DNA of 64,000 nucleotides, taken from assembly GCF_011745365.1 (NCBI RefSeq), contig NW_024468915.1, positions 1,962,653-2,026,652 of the forward strand, given 5' to 3'. The translations under genes and the position numbers were made by a program. Position 1 is the first letter of the stretch. Each line of letters starts with the position of its first letter. The notes beneath the pieces were generated by a model. That model was not told the origin of the DNA. It saw nothing but the letters and a program-made list of their open reading frames with translations, and ran no database searches. This DNA comes from Cryphonectria parasitica EP155 (Eukaryota > Ascomycota > Sordariomycetes > Diaporthales > Cryphonectriaceae). This document shows, piece after piece, positions 54,983-64,000 of the stretch.

Positions 54983-56047
54983 CTATGTAAGGACAAAGTT
55001 CGCTCCATTAGCAACGTCGACCAGGTTCGGCCGCCTGCTCTCTCCCTGCTTCAAGCCAGAGCTGCTCCCTTTCTCGTCGACCGATCTCGCGACGTCATGC
55101 GTGCCCGTCAATCGCATGAAAAAGCCCATGTACTTGAGCAACATATCATGCGAGCGGACCCAATATTTCGGCCTGGCAAGGTCCTCGAGGGCCAGACTTC
55201 CATCCAGCCCAAGTGTGGTCGCCATCCCGAGCGTGAAACTGTCCTTGAGAGCCGCCAGCATAGCCAGGACCCTGAGAGGCGGGCTCGCTGCCTTGGTCGC
55301 TGGTGATGTGTCCTCTGCAGGGCCCAGAAGAGCACGCACGTTCGGCAGGTCGGCTCTGATGCCGTGCGGCGAGTTCAAGACCAGCTCGTGCTGCCTGTGC
55401 CCGTCATCGCTGTCGTGCGACCAGACTATACCCGTGGCGAAATTCAGCACGGCGTGACCTTTGAGCCGAAACACACTCAGCCATTGCGGGAGGGCGCCAC
55501 CGGGGTGCAGAGACTGCCACCCTTCTTGCTCGCTGGCGGGGTCGAAGTCGTGCATGGTGGTGATGTTCTTGAAATGGTCCCAACTGCGCATCGTCGCGGC
55601 TGCCTCGGGCGTGGTCAAGACGGGAATGTCTGGATCAAATGTGACGAGGCTGGCCTGGTGCATGTGGTCGAGGTAATGGAAGTGTATGAATATCGCGTCA
55701 ACCACGACCGTGTCTCTGGGGATGTTTGCGGCGTTGGTATTTGCAGCAGCATCCTCGATTTCTCGTGCGATATCGTCGACGCCGGCACCATCAGTTGCTG
55801 CGGCGGTATTGAGCAGCTCCAGCCCAAGGAACCATGTCGAGAGAACACTGATAGTGCCCTTGAGCCATGGGTCCATCACGATGTGATAGTATTTCTTGCC
55901 TAGTTGGGCCGGCTCCCCAGGCGTAGATGGCAAGGGAAAGGATAAGAGCCATGACTGATCACCATTTAGTGAGGTCAAGACAGGCCGAAGAGGCCCTGTT
56001 GAGCCGTCCAAATGCTGCCTCAAATTGCTAACTCTAGCAGACGACAT
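54983..56047 (-). CDS. Metallo-beta-lactamase-fold protein, function unknown
   Basis: 354 aa in one exon starting at ATG 56047. It resembles fungal MBL-fold hydrolases of the UlaG-like type. HFHYLDHMHQ at about residue 125 stands where the HxHxDH metal motif is expected, but with one extra residue between the second His and Asp, so metal binding may be altered. Later parts read as the family does (IPVLTTPEAAATMRSWDHFKNI, VLNSPHGI). There is no signal peptide. It lies about 540 bp upstream of the SSU1-like gene on the same strand, but the gap is too long to suggest a shared transcript. The substrate cannot be inferred. Confidence 0.75.
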   Translation of the reverse strand: MSSARVSNLRQHLDGSTGPLRPVLTSLNGDQSWLLSFPLPSTPGEPAQLGKKYYHIVMDPWLKGTISVLSTWFLGLELLNTAAATDGAGVDDIAREIEDAAANTNAANIPRDTVVVDAIFIHFHYLDHMHQASLVTFDPDIPVLTTPEAAATMRSWDHFKNITTMHDFDPASEQEGWQSLHPGGALPQWLSVFRLKGHAVLNFATGIVWSHDSDDGHRQHELVLNSPHGIRADLPNVRALLGPAEDTSPATKAASPPLRVLAMLAALKDSFTLGMATTLGLDGSLALEDLARPKYWVRSHDMLLKYMGFFMRLTGTHDVARSVDEKGSSSGLKQGESRRPNLVDVANGANFVLT

Positions 56048-57086
56048 GGTGACGAAACGTGATGACTTTTGAAGTGATAACGGGACGGACAGAACAATGA
56101 ACGATTAGAAAGATGCTACACTAACACGAGAAGTGAATGCTATTATATGCTCACTAGGTAATGCCCCAGTGTTGGCCAGGCCAAGACAACGATCGAATCC
56201 TTCGCGTCCATTTGGCCGCAGTTGGTCGTTCAGCTCCCCGCTCCTCAGCACTATGAACCTCAGAATTCAATCCGGTCTTGTTCAAGTCATGGCCTGCACA
56301 TCATGAACCAGGTTTGGGGCTGTTGAGCAGCCAGAGCAGAGGAGGGATCTAAGTTGGCTCAGTGTGCCTGCTGGACACACCACCTTGTAGACAGCACGTG
56401 GGCATCCCCTCATGACCATATCGAGACACACCTACGATTATTTGACCACGGTGTCGATTGCTGACCGAAGGGCCTTGACAAACCACGCACGCCTCTCGTT
56501 GTAGAGGCGCGAGATAACCCTTTCGTACTCATGTTCCTCTTTTGGAAAGCGCCCCGTCATGCACACAATAGATGTACGTTCAATCATTGCGACCCATCCC
56601 ATACCTCGAAGGCGAGGGAAACGCCGCACCCAAGATTGTCCGCTGGATGTCTGATCTCCATTCTGTCCGAAAAACTTCAGCAGTCCTGGGCGTATCCAAC
56701 AACCCAGAAGGGTCGAAGGAAGCACCTCGTGACGAATTTTGTGTTTTCGAGAATGTGATTATTTGCGTTGTTCAATTTATTTGGAAGAAGAAAAGACAAA
56801 GAGTAAAAATTTCGCAAAGAGCCGCCAAGTTTTTATGGTTGGCTAGGGCATGTGGGGCCCCCCTGTCTGCTTTGCGACTGCTTATCGATAAGCACAGCAT
56901 GTAGAGCCCCCCGGTGCCAGCAAGCCAAGGACGCACATGAGGGACTCGTGAAGCCAAAGGACCACGGCTACCGAACCGACCAACGATTACAACGAACGGC
57001 GAGAGTTTCCCAACAACGCGATTCTCTGCACGTGTACAGCTCAGAATTTTCCTCCAAGGCTGCTCGGAGCCAATCTCTTCCTAGCC
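56048..57086. promoter_or_regulatory. Divergent intergenic region
   Basis: Between the MBL-fold gene (-) and the DUF1640 gene (+). A minus-strand frame at 56438-56725 (95 codons, GTG start) has balanced composition, but it has no ATG until well inside and matches nothing I recognise. The rest appears to be promoter DNA. Confidence 0.4.
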
Positions 57087-58021
57087 ATGGCGAACGTGGT
57101 ACAGATATTACCCAAGTTCCTTCTGCCACGGCTCAGCTGGACTGCTCCGGTGGGACAGACCTTCGCAAGAGCATCGGCTGCTTCAGCGCAGACGAACAAT
57201 TATGGGCCGTGGCAACATGCAGCGAGGTCATTTCACGGCGAAGTAACACCTCTGAGAAGACCCATTGATGGATCTGTCCGACGAAATGTCTCTATGCAGC
57301 AACAGCTCCAGCAGTCCATTTTCCGGAGAGCCTTTCACGCTTCACCCACAAGACGAAGAGATCACCACTTCGACACGCTGAAGTTTGTCCAGCGGCTACA
57401 GAGCGAGGGCTTCACGGAGGAGCAATCCGTTGCCATGATGAAAGTTCTCAACGATGTTATTCAGGAAAGGTCAGCAGCACCCATCATCACTTTACCCCTC
57501 TCTATGTGCTGGACACCCCCCCCCCCCCCAAAAAAAAACATCGTCCGTGACAGGAGCACAAGCTGACGTCTTTGGTTCTTGCTTTGAATAGCATCCAGAA
57601 CTTGACCCGCACAATGGTCCTGCGCGAGGACGCCGCGCGCGCCACCTACACGCAAAAGGTCGACTTCGCCAAGCTCCGCTCGGAGCTCCTGTCCGCCGAC
57701 AGCACCGAGTCAAACGCCACGCGCGCCGCCCACGAGCGGCTGACCAACGACATCGCCAGGCTGAACAACCGGCTCAAGGACGAGATCGGGCGGACGCAGG
57801 CGAGCGTGCGCCTGGACCTGAATCTGGAGAAGGGCCGCATCAGGGAGGAGGCGGTGTCGCAGGAGCTGCGTATCAAGGAGACCGAGACCAAGATCGAGCA
57901 GGAGGCGGGTGGCCTGAGGCAGCAGCTGGAGCAGGTCAAGTTCCAGACCCTGCAGTGGCTGATTGGTGTTTGCACCGGTTTCGCAGCGCTGACACTTGGT
58001 GCTTGGCGGTTGTTGATGTGA
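57087..58021 (+). CDS. Mitochondrial coiled-coil protein, DUF1640 (Fmp32/MCUR1-like)
   Basis: Inner-membrane protein of the Fmp32/CCDC90/MCUR1 family, linked to cytochrome c oxidase assembly in yeast and to calcium uniporter regulation in animals. Two exons, 57087-57469 and 57592-58021, give 270 aa; a Ser codon is split by the intron. The N-terminal 95 residues are Arg/Ser/Gln-rich (presequence-like). Then come the family motif HFDTLKFVQRLQSEGFTEEQSVAMMKVLNDVI and a long coiled coil (ERLTNDIARLNNRLKDEI, EKGRIREEAVSQELRIKE). A C-terminal membrane anchor LQWLIGVCTGFAALTLGAWRLL completes it. The intron carries a C-run/A-run at about 57519-57538. The ATG is preceded by TAGCC, a good context. Confidence 0.9.
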
Positions 58022-58960
58022 GGAGGGATGTGTGGTGTGGAGGGGACTGGCGGATGCTAAGGTGTGGACAACGAGCTCTGAGAGGCATGTTTCTTTGGGA
58101 TTAGCACAAGCTGACCAGAACGAAGTTATGTCTTGCTTGGCCGTCCTTTGGAAAGTACAGCTGACTGGCTGAGCAGGCTCGAATCACCACAATATCAAGG
58201 CGATGGATGAGCACTTATAGGCGATTTGTGCAGAGACACCATCGGCATACATTATACCCAAATCAAGAGAGATATGTTTTCCACATCAACGACTTGCCTG
58301 CACTTGTCAAGACATGCGGCCCATTACAGACGGTGCCGAATGAGACAGCGTGAACTTAATACAGCTCCTCCAGGACAGGCAGATTACATATTGCACTTGA
58401 GAGTAGAGCAAATCTGCAAATCACACAGGCACAGGAACACAAGCAAAGCGAATAGTCAAAGTGTGCAGCCAAAAGTAGGTATTCTTTTCCCTTGCTGCCG
58501 CCTTCTATCTGTGAGGCTAATAAATGTTTGCAAAAAACGTTCGACATGCCAGCCATCCCCCGTCGTTTCTCTCAAGACCATTGAAGGTCCCATCCATGGT
58601 GTTTTTGTTAACTGATGTTGATTTCAAAACGAGTTTTCTCACGAGTCGCCTTGCTGCAGGTAATGATATATTCACCAGACAGTCGTCCTTTGTTGTCCGC
58701 CCTACCGAATAACGCCAAGCTGCGTGATGGTATTGCGCGTGTGCTCGATGAGAGAAAAGGAAGAAGAGAAAAAATTTGTATGTATGCATGCGGATGGGAC
58801 GAGGCGATGGCGTCGTAATGAGCATGTTGTCGAAGAAGTGAAAAGAACAGAAGACTTATCTTGTCGGGTTCCGCTCCATGTTGCCATGGGCTTCTCTCTC
58901 TCAAAGGCCCCATACAAACGACGAGGCCGAGGATAAGAGTGGCTGATGACGGATCGCAAC
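58022..58960. other. Convergent intergenic region
   Basis: 3' flanks of the DUF1640 gene (+) and the pheromone precursor gene (-). No gene recognised. Part of it is presumably the pheromone 3' UTR. Confidence 0.5.
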
Positions 58961-60340
58961 CTACTCCTCGTTGAGGTAGTCAAGCAGGTTGCGAGCGGCG
59001 GTGTGCATAGCACCCAGGTCGCGGCGGGCCTGGGAGCAGGCACCGTCGTCGGCATTGCAGCGGGCGACCACATCGTCCATGCCGTCGCGCTTCCAGCAGC
59101 CCTCGCCGTGGAAGAGGCACCAGCGCGCCTCGACGTCCTCGGCGGAGCGCTTGGCAGGCGCCCAGCTCTCGATCTCGGTGACGATGGCCTCGGCGGCGCG
59201 GCGGGCGACGTCACAGGCCTCGCCGGGCTGGTTGCACGCGCGCTTGTCGGCGGCGGCGAAGTCGCGCTTGGAGGCGTAGCAGGTGCTGGAGCCCTCGAAG
59301 GGGCAGAAGGCGGCGGCGGCGGGGCTGGCGTCGCGGGTGGCCAGGCTGGTGGCGGCGCTGCTGCCCGCCTCCTCGGACCGCTTCCAGCACCCTTCGCCGT
59401 GGAACAGGCACCAGGGGGCGGCGTCGCGCTTCCAGCAGCCCTCGCCGTGGAAGAGGCACCACCTGCGGGTCGCGTCGCTGGCCTCGTCACGGGCCTGGAG
59501 GGCGGTCTCCTCGCGCTTCCAGCAGCCCTCGCCGTGGAACAGGCACCAGGGCTCGGCGTCGGCATCGCGCTTGGTGGTGGTTGAGTCATCGTCCGTGGAG
59601 ATTGGGGCAGCGTCGGCGTCGGTGGGAGGAGGGCCAAAGGCGGTGATGTTGGCGTCGGGGCCGAAGTGTTCCAGGATGAAGAGCTGCTTCAGGAACTCAG
59701 GAGGCTCCGAGGTGCGGCCAGCCATCATGGTGGCGATGTCCTGCACGGCGCGCTTGGCATTGTAGGCCGCCCCACCGCGCATGTTGGAGATCTCAGCGGA
59801 GCGGGACTCGGGGATACCAGCGGCGCCACGGATAGCGTTGGCAAAGGCGTAGACGGCGCGCTTGACCTTCCAGCAGCCCTCACCGTGGAAGAGACACCAA
59901 GCCTCAGGGTCGGCCTCGGGGGCGGGGGCAGCCTCACGCTTCTCCTTCCAGCAACCTTCGCCGTGGAAGAGGCACCAAGGGTCGGCCTCAGGATCAGCGG
60001 CGGGGGCGGGGACAGGGGCAGCCTCGCGCTTCTCCTTCCAGCAGCCCTCGCCGTGGAAGAGACACCAGGCTTCGGGGTCGGCGACGGCCTCAGGCTCGGC
60101 CTCGCGCTTCCAGCAGCCTTCTCCGTGGAAGAGGCACCAGGGATCGGCCTCAGCCACAGGGGCGGCCTCGCGCTTGGCGACGATGGGGGCAGGGGCGGCG
60201 GCAACGTCACGCTTCCAACAGCCCTCGCCGTGGAAGAGGCACCATGGGTCGGCCTCACGCTTGTCCGCCAGCTCGGACACGACAGCCGCGTGGGCGGCGG
60301 CCACGGACACGGCCGCAACAATGATTGCGGTAAATCTCAT
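58961..60340 (-). CDS. Alpha-factor-type pheromone precursor
   Basis: Secreted precursor of the peptide mating pheromone sensed by a Ste2/PRE-2-type receptor. Single exon, 459 aa. The signal peptide is MRFTAIIVAAVSVAAAHAA. Nine exact copies of WCLFHGEGCW follow, each followed by K and then a Kex2-type Lys-Arg (KR, KEKR or KVKR). Six copies are preceded by spacers of Glu-Ala, Asp-Pro, Ala-Pro or Glu-Pro pairs suited to dipeptidyl aminopeptidase trimming. The two cysteines in each copy allow a disulfide loop. A non-repeat segment (about residues 157-250) separates copies 5 and 6. Three diverged Cys-bracketed peptides lie in the C-terminal third. The decapeptide matches, from memory, the Cryphonectria Mf1 pheromone. 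Plus-strand frames over the gene are shadows of the repeats. Confidence 0.96.
   Translation of the reverse strand: MRFTAIIVAAVSVAAAHAAVVSELADKREADPWCLFHGEGCWKRDVAAAPAPIVAKREAAPVAEADPWCLFHGEGCWKREAEPEAVADPEAWCLFHGEGCWKEKREAAPVPAPAADPEADPWCLFHGEGCWKEKREAAPAPEADPEAWCLFHGEGCWKVKRAVYAFANAIRGAAGIPESRSAEISNMRGGAAYNAKRAVQDIATMMAGRTSEPPEFLKQLFILEHFGPDANITAFGPPPTDADAAPISTDDDSTTTKRDADAEPWCLFHGEGCWKREETALQARDEASDATRRWCLFHGEGCWKRDAAPWCLFHGEGCWKRSEEAGSSAATSLATRDASPAAAAFCPFEGSSTCYASKRDFAAADKRACNQPGEACDVARRAAEAIVTEIESWAPAKRSAEDVEARWCLFHGEGCWKRDGMDDVVARCNADDGACSQARRDLGAMHTAARNLLDYLNEE
59033..59308 (-). repeat. Three diverged Cys-bracketed peptide units
   Basis: In the precursor's C-terminal third, FCPFEGSSTCY (59276-59308), ACNQPGEACD (59210-59239) and RCNADDGACS (59033-59062) each carry two cysteines, six or seven residues apart. 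Each is followed at three or four residues by KR or RR. The spacing and basic sites mirror the canonical units, although the sequences do not. They are read as degenerate or alternative peptides of the same precursor. Confidence 0.6.
59093..60244 (-). repeat. Nine 30-bp pheromone-encoding units
   Basis: Units encoding the identical decapeptide lie at 60215-60244, 60110-60139, 60038-60067, 59948-59977, 59870-59899, 59519-59548, 59432-59461, 59384-59413 and 59093-59122. They differ only at synonymous sites (for example CAG/CAA in the third-position complement), so the peptide is conserved while the DNA has drifted, which indicates selection on the peptide. Confidence 0.95.
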
Positions 60341-60595
60341 GTTGTTTGATTTATGTTGGGTTCACAAAAGTCTTCTGAAAGAATGTAGAAGATCTGATTT
60401 TTGTTGTGTTTGAATCTCAAGAAAGAGAAGAGAGAGTGAAGGGGTGGTCAAGAGAAAGGAGTAACGATGACCGTTGTGTTACGCTCAACACTTGGTGATC
60501 CTTGACTGAAGGGTGATCGGGATGGAATTGAAGATTGACCTTCCGGTGAGAAGAGGAGAAAAGATGGGAGAGATTAGGCGGTACCATGGTGAAGA

Positions 60596-60602
60596 CTTTA
60601 TA
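60596..60602 (-). promoter_or_regulatory. TATA box of the pheromone precursor gene
   Basis: TATAAAG on the gene strand, about 255 bp before the start codon. It lies between the coding region and the cluster of CTATTGAG-type motifs, where a core promoter would be expected. Confidence 0.6.
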
Positions 60603-60659
60603 TCAACGAGGAGGGCCGTCCATTGATAGTGACTTTTTGACCATGATGTGTGTGGTGTT

Positions 60660-60914
60660 CTATTGAGGAACAATAAACCTCAACAGACCACCTTCTATTC
60701 AATAGAGACCCCACCGCCCGCCACCACCACCAACCACTATTGTTTCGACACTCTGCAGGTTCGATGGACTTCCTACAACACTCTATTGAAACCAGGTCTC
60801 AATAGGCAAAAGAAAAATAAGCGCTTTTGTCGAACTACGACGAACTTCGATTGGGAACTTGCCGTCACGTTCACCAACTGGCTTGTTGACGCCGTCTATT
60901 CAAAACCTGAATAG
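60660..60914 (-). promoter_or_regulatory. Cluster of CTATTGAG-type motifs (possible MAT1-1-1 sites)
   Basis: Exact CTATTGAG at 60660-60667 and its reverse CTCAATAG at 60798-60805. Relatives are CTATTCAATAG (60695-60705), CTATTGTT (60737-60744), CTATTGAA (60783-60790) and an inverted CTATTCA/TGAATAG pair (60896-60914). A further CTATTCAAG lies at 61228-61236. The alpha-box mating-type protein of Penicillium is reported to bind CTATTGAG. The cluster starts just upstream of the TATA box. Role inferred. Confidence 0.55.
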
Positions 60915-61852
60915 GAACATCATGCAGTAAAGGCCATGCAAGTCCAGAGGCGAGATCACAAAGACCTTCTTGGACAGAAAACAAGATAGTGAGGCGATGA
61001 CGCTCTCAATTGAGCACTTGCGCGGCCGCTTCCATGGCTAGATCTCCTGCGACGGGGGGCATTGGCACTCAGCTCTGTGCCTCTCAAAAAGAAAATAATT
61101 GGAATTTTTTTTTTGTTTTTTTGGCATGCTTGGGACTTCGTCAAGGCTCGAATATTCTTTATTTGAAAGCAGGTAGTCTTGTCTTGCAAGGAACGGTCAT
61201 TGGCTGAAATGGGGTTCTCTTGAAGTTCTATTCAAGTTCGAATTAGGCAAGACGTCGATCAAGGCCATTGGGGTGTGGGTCAGCCATTGAGGTTCGCACC
61301 AGCCGTCGCACACACTATGTTGCTAGCCTTAATGATTGAAAGGTAAGGAGGTAGCGTACGAATTCATGGACGGTTGGATGGAAATTTATGGGTACGATTT
61401 GAGTGTTGAAGGAGGCGACACGGCCACTTCATCGCGTGTGCGTGTCGAGGTAAGAATCAATCCTCAGCATTAGGCTGGTAATTATTTCATTTCAACCAAG
61501 AGCCAGTTCCACCCCTGGTTCATCATGTTGAGAAGATTTCCCTCGATCGTGATGATGGTTTGATATAGCTACCCATATACAAAACTCTTGTCCCAGAAGA
61601 TGAACGGTCACCTGAACGGAAGGTGTGGTAGACATGGTACGATAAGGACGAAGCAGAGGACGAGGGGGAAGTATCCGAACCTGACAGCCAGCACAGTCCA
61701 ACACAGGCTGAAGCACGACCGTACAAGTGAGATTAGTAGAAGATGTCTATATCGTTGTACACTCTACATGAACCATCTTTGCTAAACGTAACGAGACCCT
61801 ACAAGGTCAGAGACCACTGCGAGGACAGCTCACCATCGGCCATTTTCGCAAT

Positions 61853-63013
61853 TTAGTTGTCCACATAAAAGGCCTTCAGCAGCCTCTCAGCAAATAACGA
61901 AATGGCGAGCTTCCCACAGTCCAATACACCATCCATAGCAATAAAAGGATGCGGCTGCCCCCGCATGACCGTAACCCTCGTGTCCGTCCTGCCCGCCTGC
62001 ACCAGCTTCTCTGCAAACTCCTCGCCCTCGGTCCGCAGCACATCCAGCTCGCCCAGCACAACTTCGGCCGCCGGCAGCTTGGCCCAGTCGCCTTTCCAGA
62101 ACAGCGGGCTCGCCTCTGGGTGCGCCCAGGTCGCCTCGTCCGGCAGGTAGTGGCGGCGGTACCACATCATCTTGGGCGCGGGCAGGGCGGGCACGCACTC
62201 GTTCTCGCGCCAGGACAGCTTGGTCGCTGGTGTGGCGGTGTTGTCGGTCACGGGGACGGAGAGAAGCTGGGCAACAAAGGAGACGCCCAGGTCGAGCCTG
62301 TCGGCTGCTCGCTGGCACATGATGGCTGCGAGGTTCCCTCCCGCTGAGGAACCGCCTGTGGCGAGCTTGGTGGTGTCGATGTCGAGCAGGTCTCTGCCCG
62401 GTCCCTTGGTTGCCCATAGCACGGCTTCCCAGGAGTCCTCCACAGCGGCTGGGAAAGGGTCCTCGGGTGCGAGCCTGTGGTGTTCATGTTAGTTGGGGTG
62501 TTTCTTTCTAGTATCTTTTCCTGTTGGCCCACTCCCACCCCTTGTTCTGAAGGGAGAGGAGAGGATATTTAATCAGTTGGATGAATGAGCAAGTACATAC
62601 CTGTAGTCCACGTTCACCACGACGCAGTTCGACCTTCCACACAGGTTCGTGGCGATCACGTTTTCTGTGGAGATGTCCCCCAGCACCCAACCACCACCGT
62701 GGAAATAAAAGAGACACGGCCACCCCTTCTCAGGCCTCTTGCCAGCAGGCGTGAATAGGCGGAGCTTGACATCTGGCCCTTTGCTCTCCGTGCGTGGGAT
62801 GGAGACGTCCTGCGTCTTGGCGATTGGGTACATTGGTCCTCCGCCGGGGATGAGGGTGCCGCTGCTCCTGGACGCCTCGACGGGCTGGAGGTGGACCTGC
62901 TGCTTGTCTATGATGTGTTCATTGTAGAACTTGGCGTAGTCGAGGGCGAGACGAGGCACCACAGAAGGGTGGAGGGGGTAAGGAGGTTGCGGACTGGATG
63001 CTATGTCGCTCAT
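61853..63013 (-). CDS. Alpha/beta hydrolase fold-3 (HSL-family esterase)
   Basis: Predicted esterase/lipase or deacetylase of the hormone-sensitive-lipase family; the substrate is unknown. Two minus-strand exons, 62601-63013 and 61853-62474, give 344 aa; donor GTATGT, acceptor ACAG, with the Arg of VDYRLAPE split by the intron. Motifs in order are the oxyanion-hole HGGGW (about residue 110), VDYRLAPEDPFPAAVED, the nucleophile elbow GGSSAGGNLA, the acid-residue region VLGELDVLRTEGEEFAEKL, and the catalytic His in MRGQPHPFIAM. There is no signal peptide or membrane segment, so it is probably cytosolic. It is complete. No biosynthetic cluster is evident around it. Confidence 0.92.
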
Positions 63014-64000
63014 GGTTGTTGACTAGTCAAATATGTTATCTGTATTCTTGAACAAAAAATAACGATAAAGTATAACTAGGATTTTTGTTGATTATAGAGT
63101 GGGAAAGTTGTGCGTGCCTGTGAGTGTGAAGATGATCAAGTCAATACAGCATTTGTGATAAGAACTCTATGAGTTAACATTAGAGCTCACTCCCATCAAT
63201 ATACTATGTAGAAAGAAGCCTGACTGACGTGTTCTACCTAATGTTACAACCCAGGTTGCGATGCCGGTGAAGAGAGCGGGTCTGCCGGTGTTGGTCTTGG
63301 CCGGAGGCCGAACCGGTGCCTGGATCCATCCATGTCACCTTGCATCGTTATGATCACCAGGCCCCAAGCAGACATGAGTAAGGAGGAGGATGGCACGGCG
63401 GGTCCCTCTCAAACCAAGTGACAAATCATCTTACCCCAGATAATCTTCACTACAATGGCTTGGTGAGATCTACAACCAGGACAGGAGGGTATCCTCGTCG
63501 AATCACGTTGCGCTGACTGTTACTGTTGGTAATGATTCGTCCTTATGAACTACAGGCTGACTATTATTTTCCTCTCTGGATTTTTAATTTCTGTAAGTGG
63601 TTGGACAAAAGTTGGCGACGCCTTGAGTGTAGAGAATGTGAATTTCTAAATGAACTCAGATAGAGCTCCTGCAGCGGCGCCGCTCTGGGATGCGATCTTG
63701 TCTAGCGTAGATCACGGGCAGAGCAGGTTGAGACATCGAGATCCATCTCAGCGCCAAACAAGGAGCCTGGCGTTGGACCTGATACCAACGCTATCGCTTT
63801 GACATCTTAATTGAGTGGATTACTAGTGCAGAAGTACCGTCTTCTGGCCTCCATTCAGAGATCTAACACAAGGAAAATACATGATTAAGATCAGTACATG
63901 CAGTGCATAACGTAGACTCTCGTCTCTGGGGAGGAGGCCATAAAAGAATAGAAACGAATAAAGAAATCAAAGTCGTATCAGCTAGACTGGCATGCATGTT
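63014..64000. other. Upstream region of the hydrolase and window end
   Basis: No open frame of 60 codons or more occurs on either strand from about 63014 to the end. The DNA is moderately A/T-rich. No RNA gene or repeat was recognised. Confidence 0.5.

Larger units (their letters stand above)
60341..61852. other. Pheromone promoter region and intergenic DNA
   Basis: The left part is the leader, TATA box and motif cluster of the pheromone gene, annotated separately. The right part (about 61250-61852) is intergenic and includes the 3' flank of the alpha/beta hydrolase. Short frames such as 60648-60914 and 61492-61716 show no domain or coding signal. Confidence 0.5.

Noticed and set aside
56438..56725. 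95-codon minus-strand frame between the MBL-fold and DUF1640 genes
   Set aside because: GTG start, no recognisable domain, and it sits in a divergent promoter. Composition is balanced, so it is worth a database search but is not supported now.
58961..60340. Whether the 30-bp repeats are a CRISPR-like or minisatellite array
   Set aside because: They are in frame, encode one exact peptide behind a signal peptide, and are spaced by protease-site codons, so they are a coding repeat.
59862..60413. Plus-strand frames with a repeated QQPSPWKRHQ-like motif over the pheromone gene
   Set aside because: They are shadows of the nine 30-bp units on the other strand, with no signal sequence and variable register.

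Overview
The window is nuclear DNA of a filamentous ascomycete, most likely a sordariomycete and probably of the order Diaporthales. The evidence is: short introns (about 50-110 nt, one of 427 nt) with GTRNGT-type donors; ascomycete-type gene families throughout; a single dispersed 5S rRNA gene lying between protein genes, as in Neurospora-type genomes; and an alpha-factor-type pheromone precursor whose repeated decapeptide WCLFHGEGCW matches, from memory, the Cryphonectria pheromone. There is no CRISPR array, insertion sequence, phage or recognisable transposon, and I found no tRNA.

Layout. 1-7.5 kb: a Cdc25-type mitotic phosphatase (+) with a long leader, a gene-free tract, then a CWF19/Drn1-like splicing-associated protein (-). 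7.9-16.8 kb: the very long intron-free UTP20 gene (+), which shares a 360-bp divergent promoter with the Drn1-like gene, then the mitochondrial Hsp70 escort protein Zim17 (-). 17.5-27.5 kb: cullin-3 (+), ATP synthase alpha (+, seven exons) and ATP-dependent NAD(P)HX dehydratase (+). 27.5-32.7 kb: a 5.3-kb gene-free block. 32.7-39.9 kb: a conserved fungal protein of unknown function, a 5S rRNA gene and a DAPB/Ste13-type dipeptidyl aminopeptidase. 41-46 kb: a secreted GH131 beta-glucanase-like protein and a secreted WSC-domain protein with a Ser/Thr tail. 46.4-51.8 kb: clathrin heavy chain (-). 52.8-56 kb: an SSU1/TehA-family transporter and a metallo-beta-lactamase-fold protein (both -). 57-58 kb: an Fmp32-type (DUF1640) mitochondrial coiled-coil protein (+). 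59-60.3 kb: the pheromone precursor (-). 61.8-63 kb: an HSL-family alpha/beta hydrolase (-).

Most genes are unrelated housekeeping genes. The notable thread is pheromone biology. The precursor carries nine exact copies of a cyclisable Cys-x6-Cys decapeptide separated by Kex2-type KR sites and X-Ala/X-Pro dipeptide spacers. Near its C-terminus are three further diverged Cys-bracketed peptides. Its promoter has a TATA box preceded by a cluster of CTATTGAG-type motifs resembling the binding site reported for MAT1-1-1 alpha-box regulators. The dipeptidyl aminopeptidase expected to trim such spacers lies about 20 kb away in the same window. A second point of interest is cullin-3, where a stop-free 78-nt intron splits the codon of the predicted neddylation lysine.

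Exon boundaries were set by eye from donor and acceptor signals, reading-frame continuity and protein family similarity. No search could be run.
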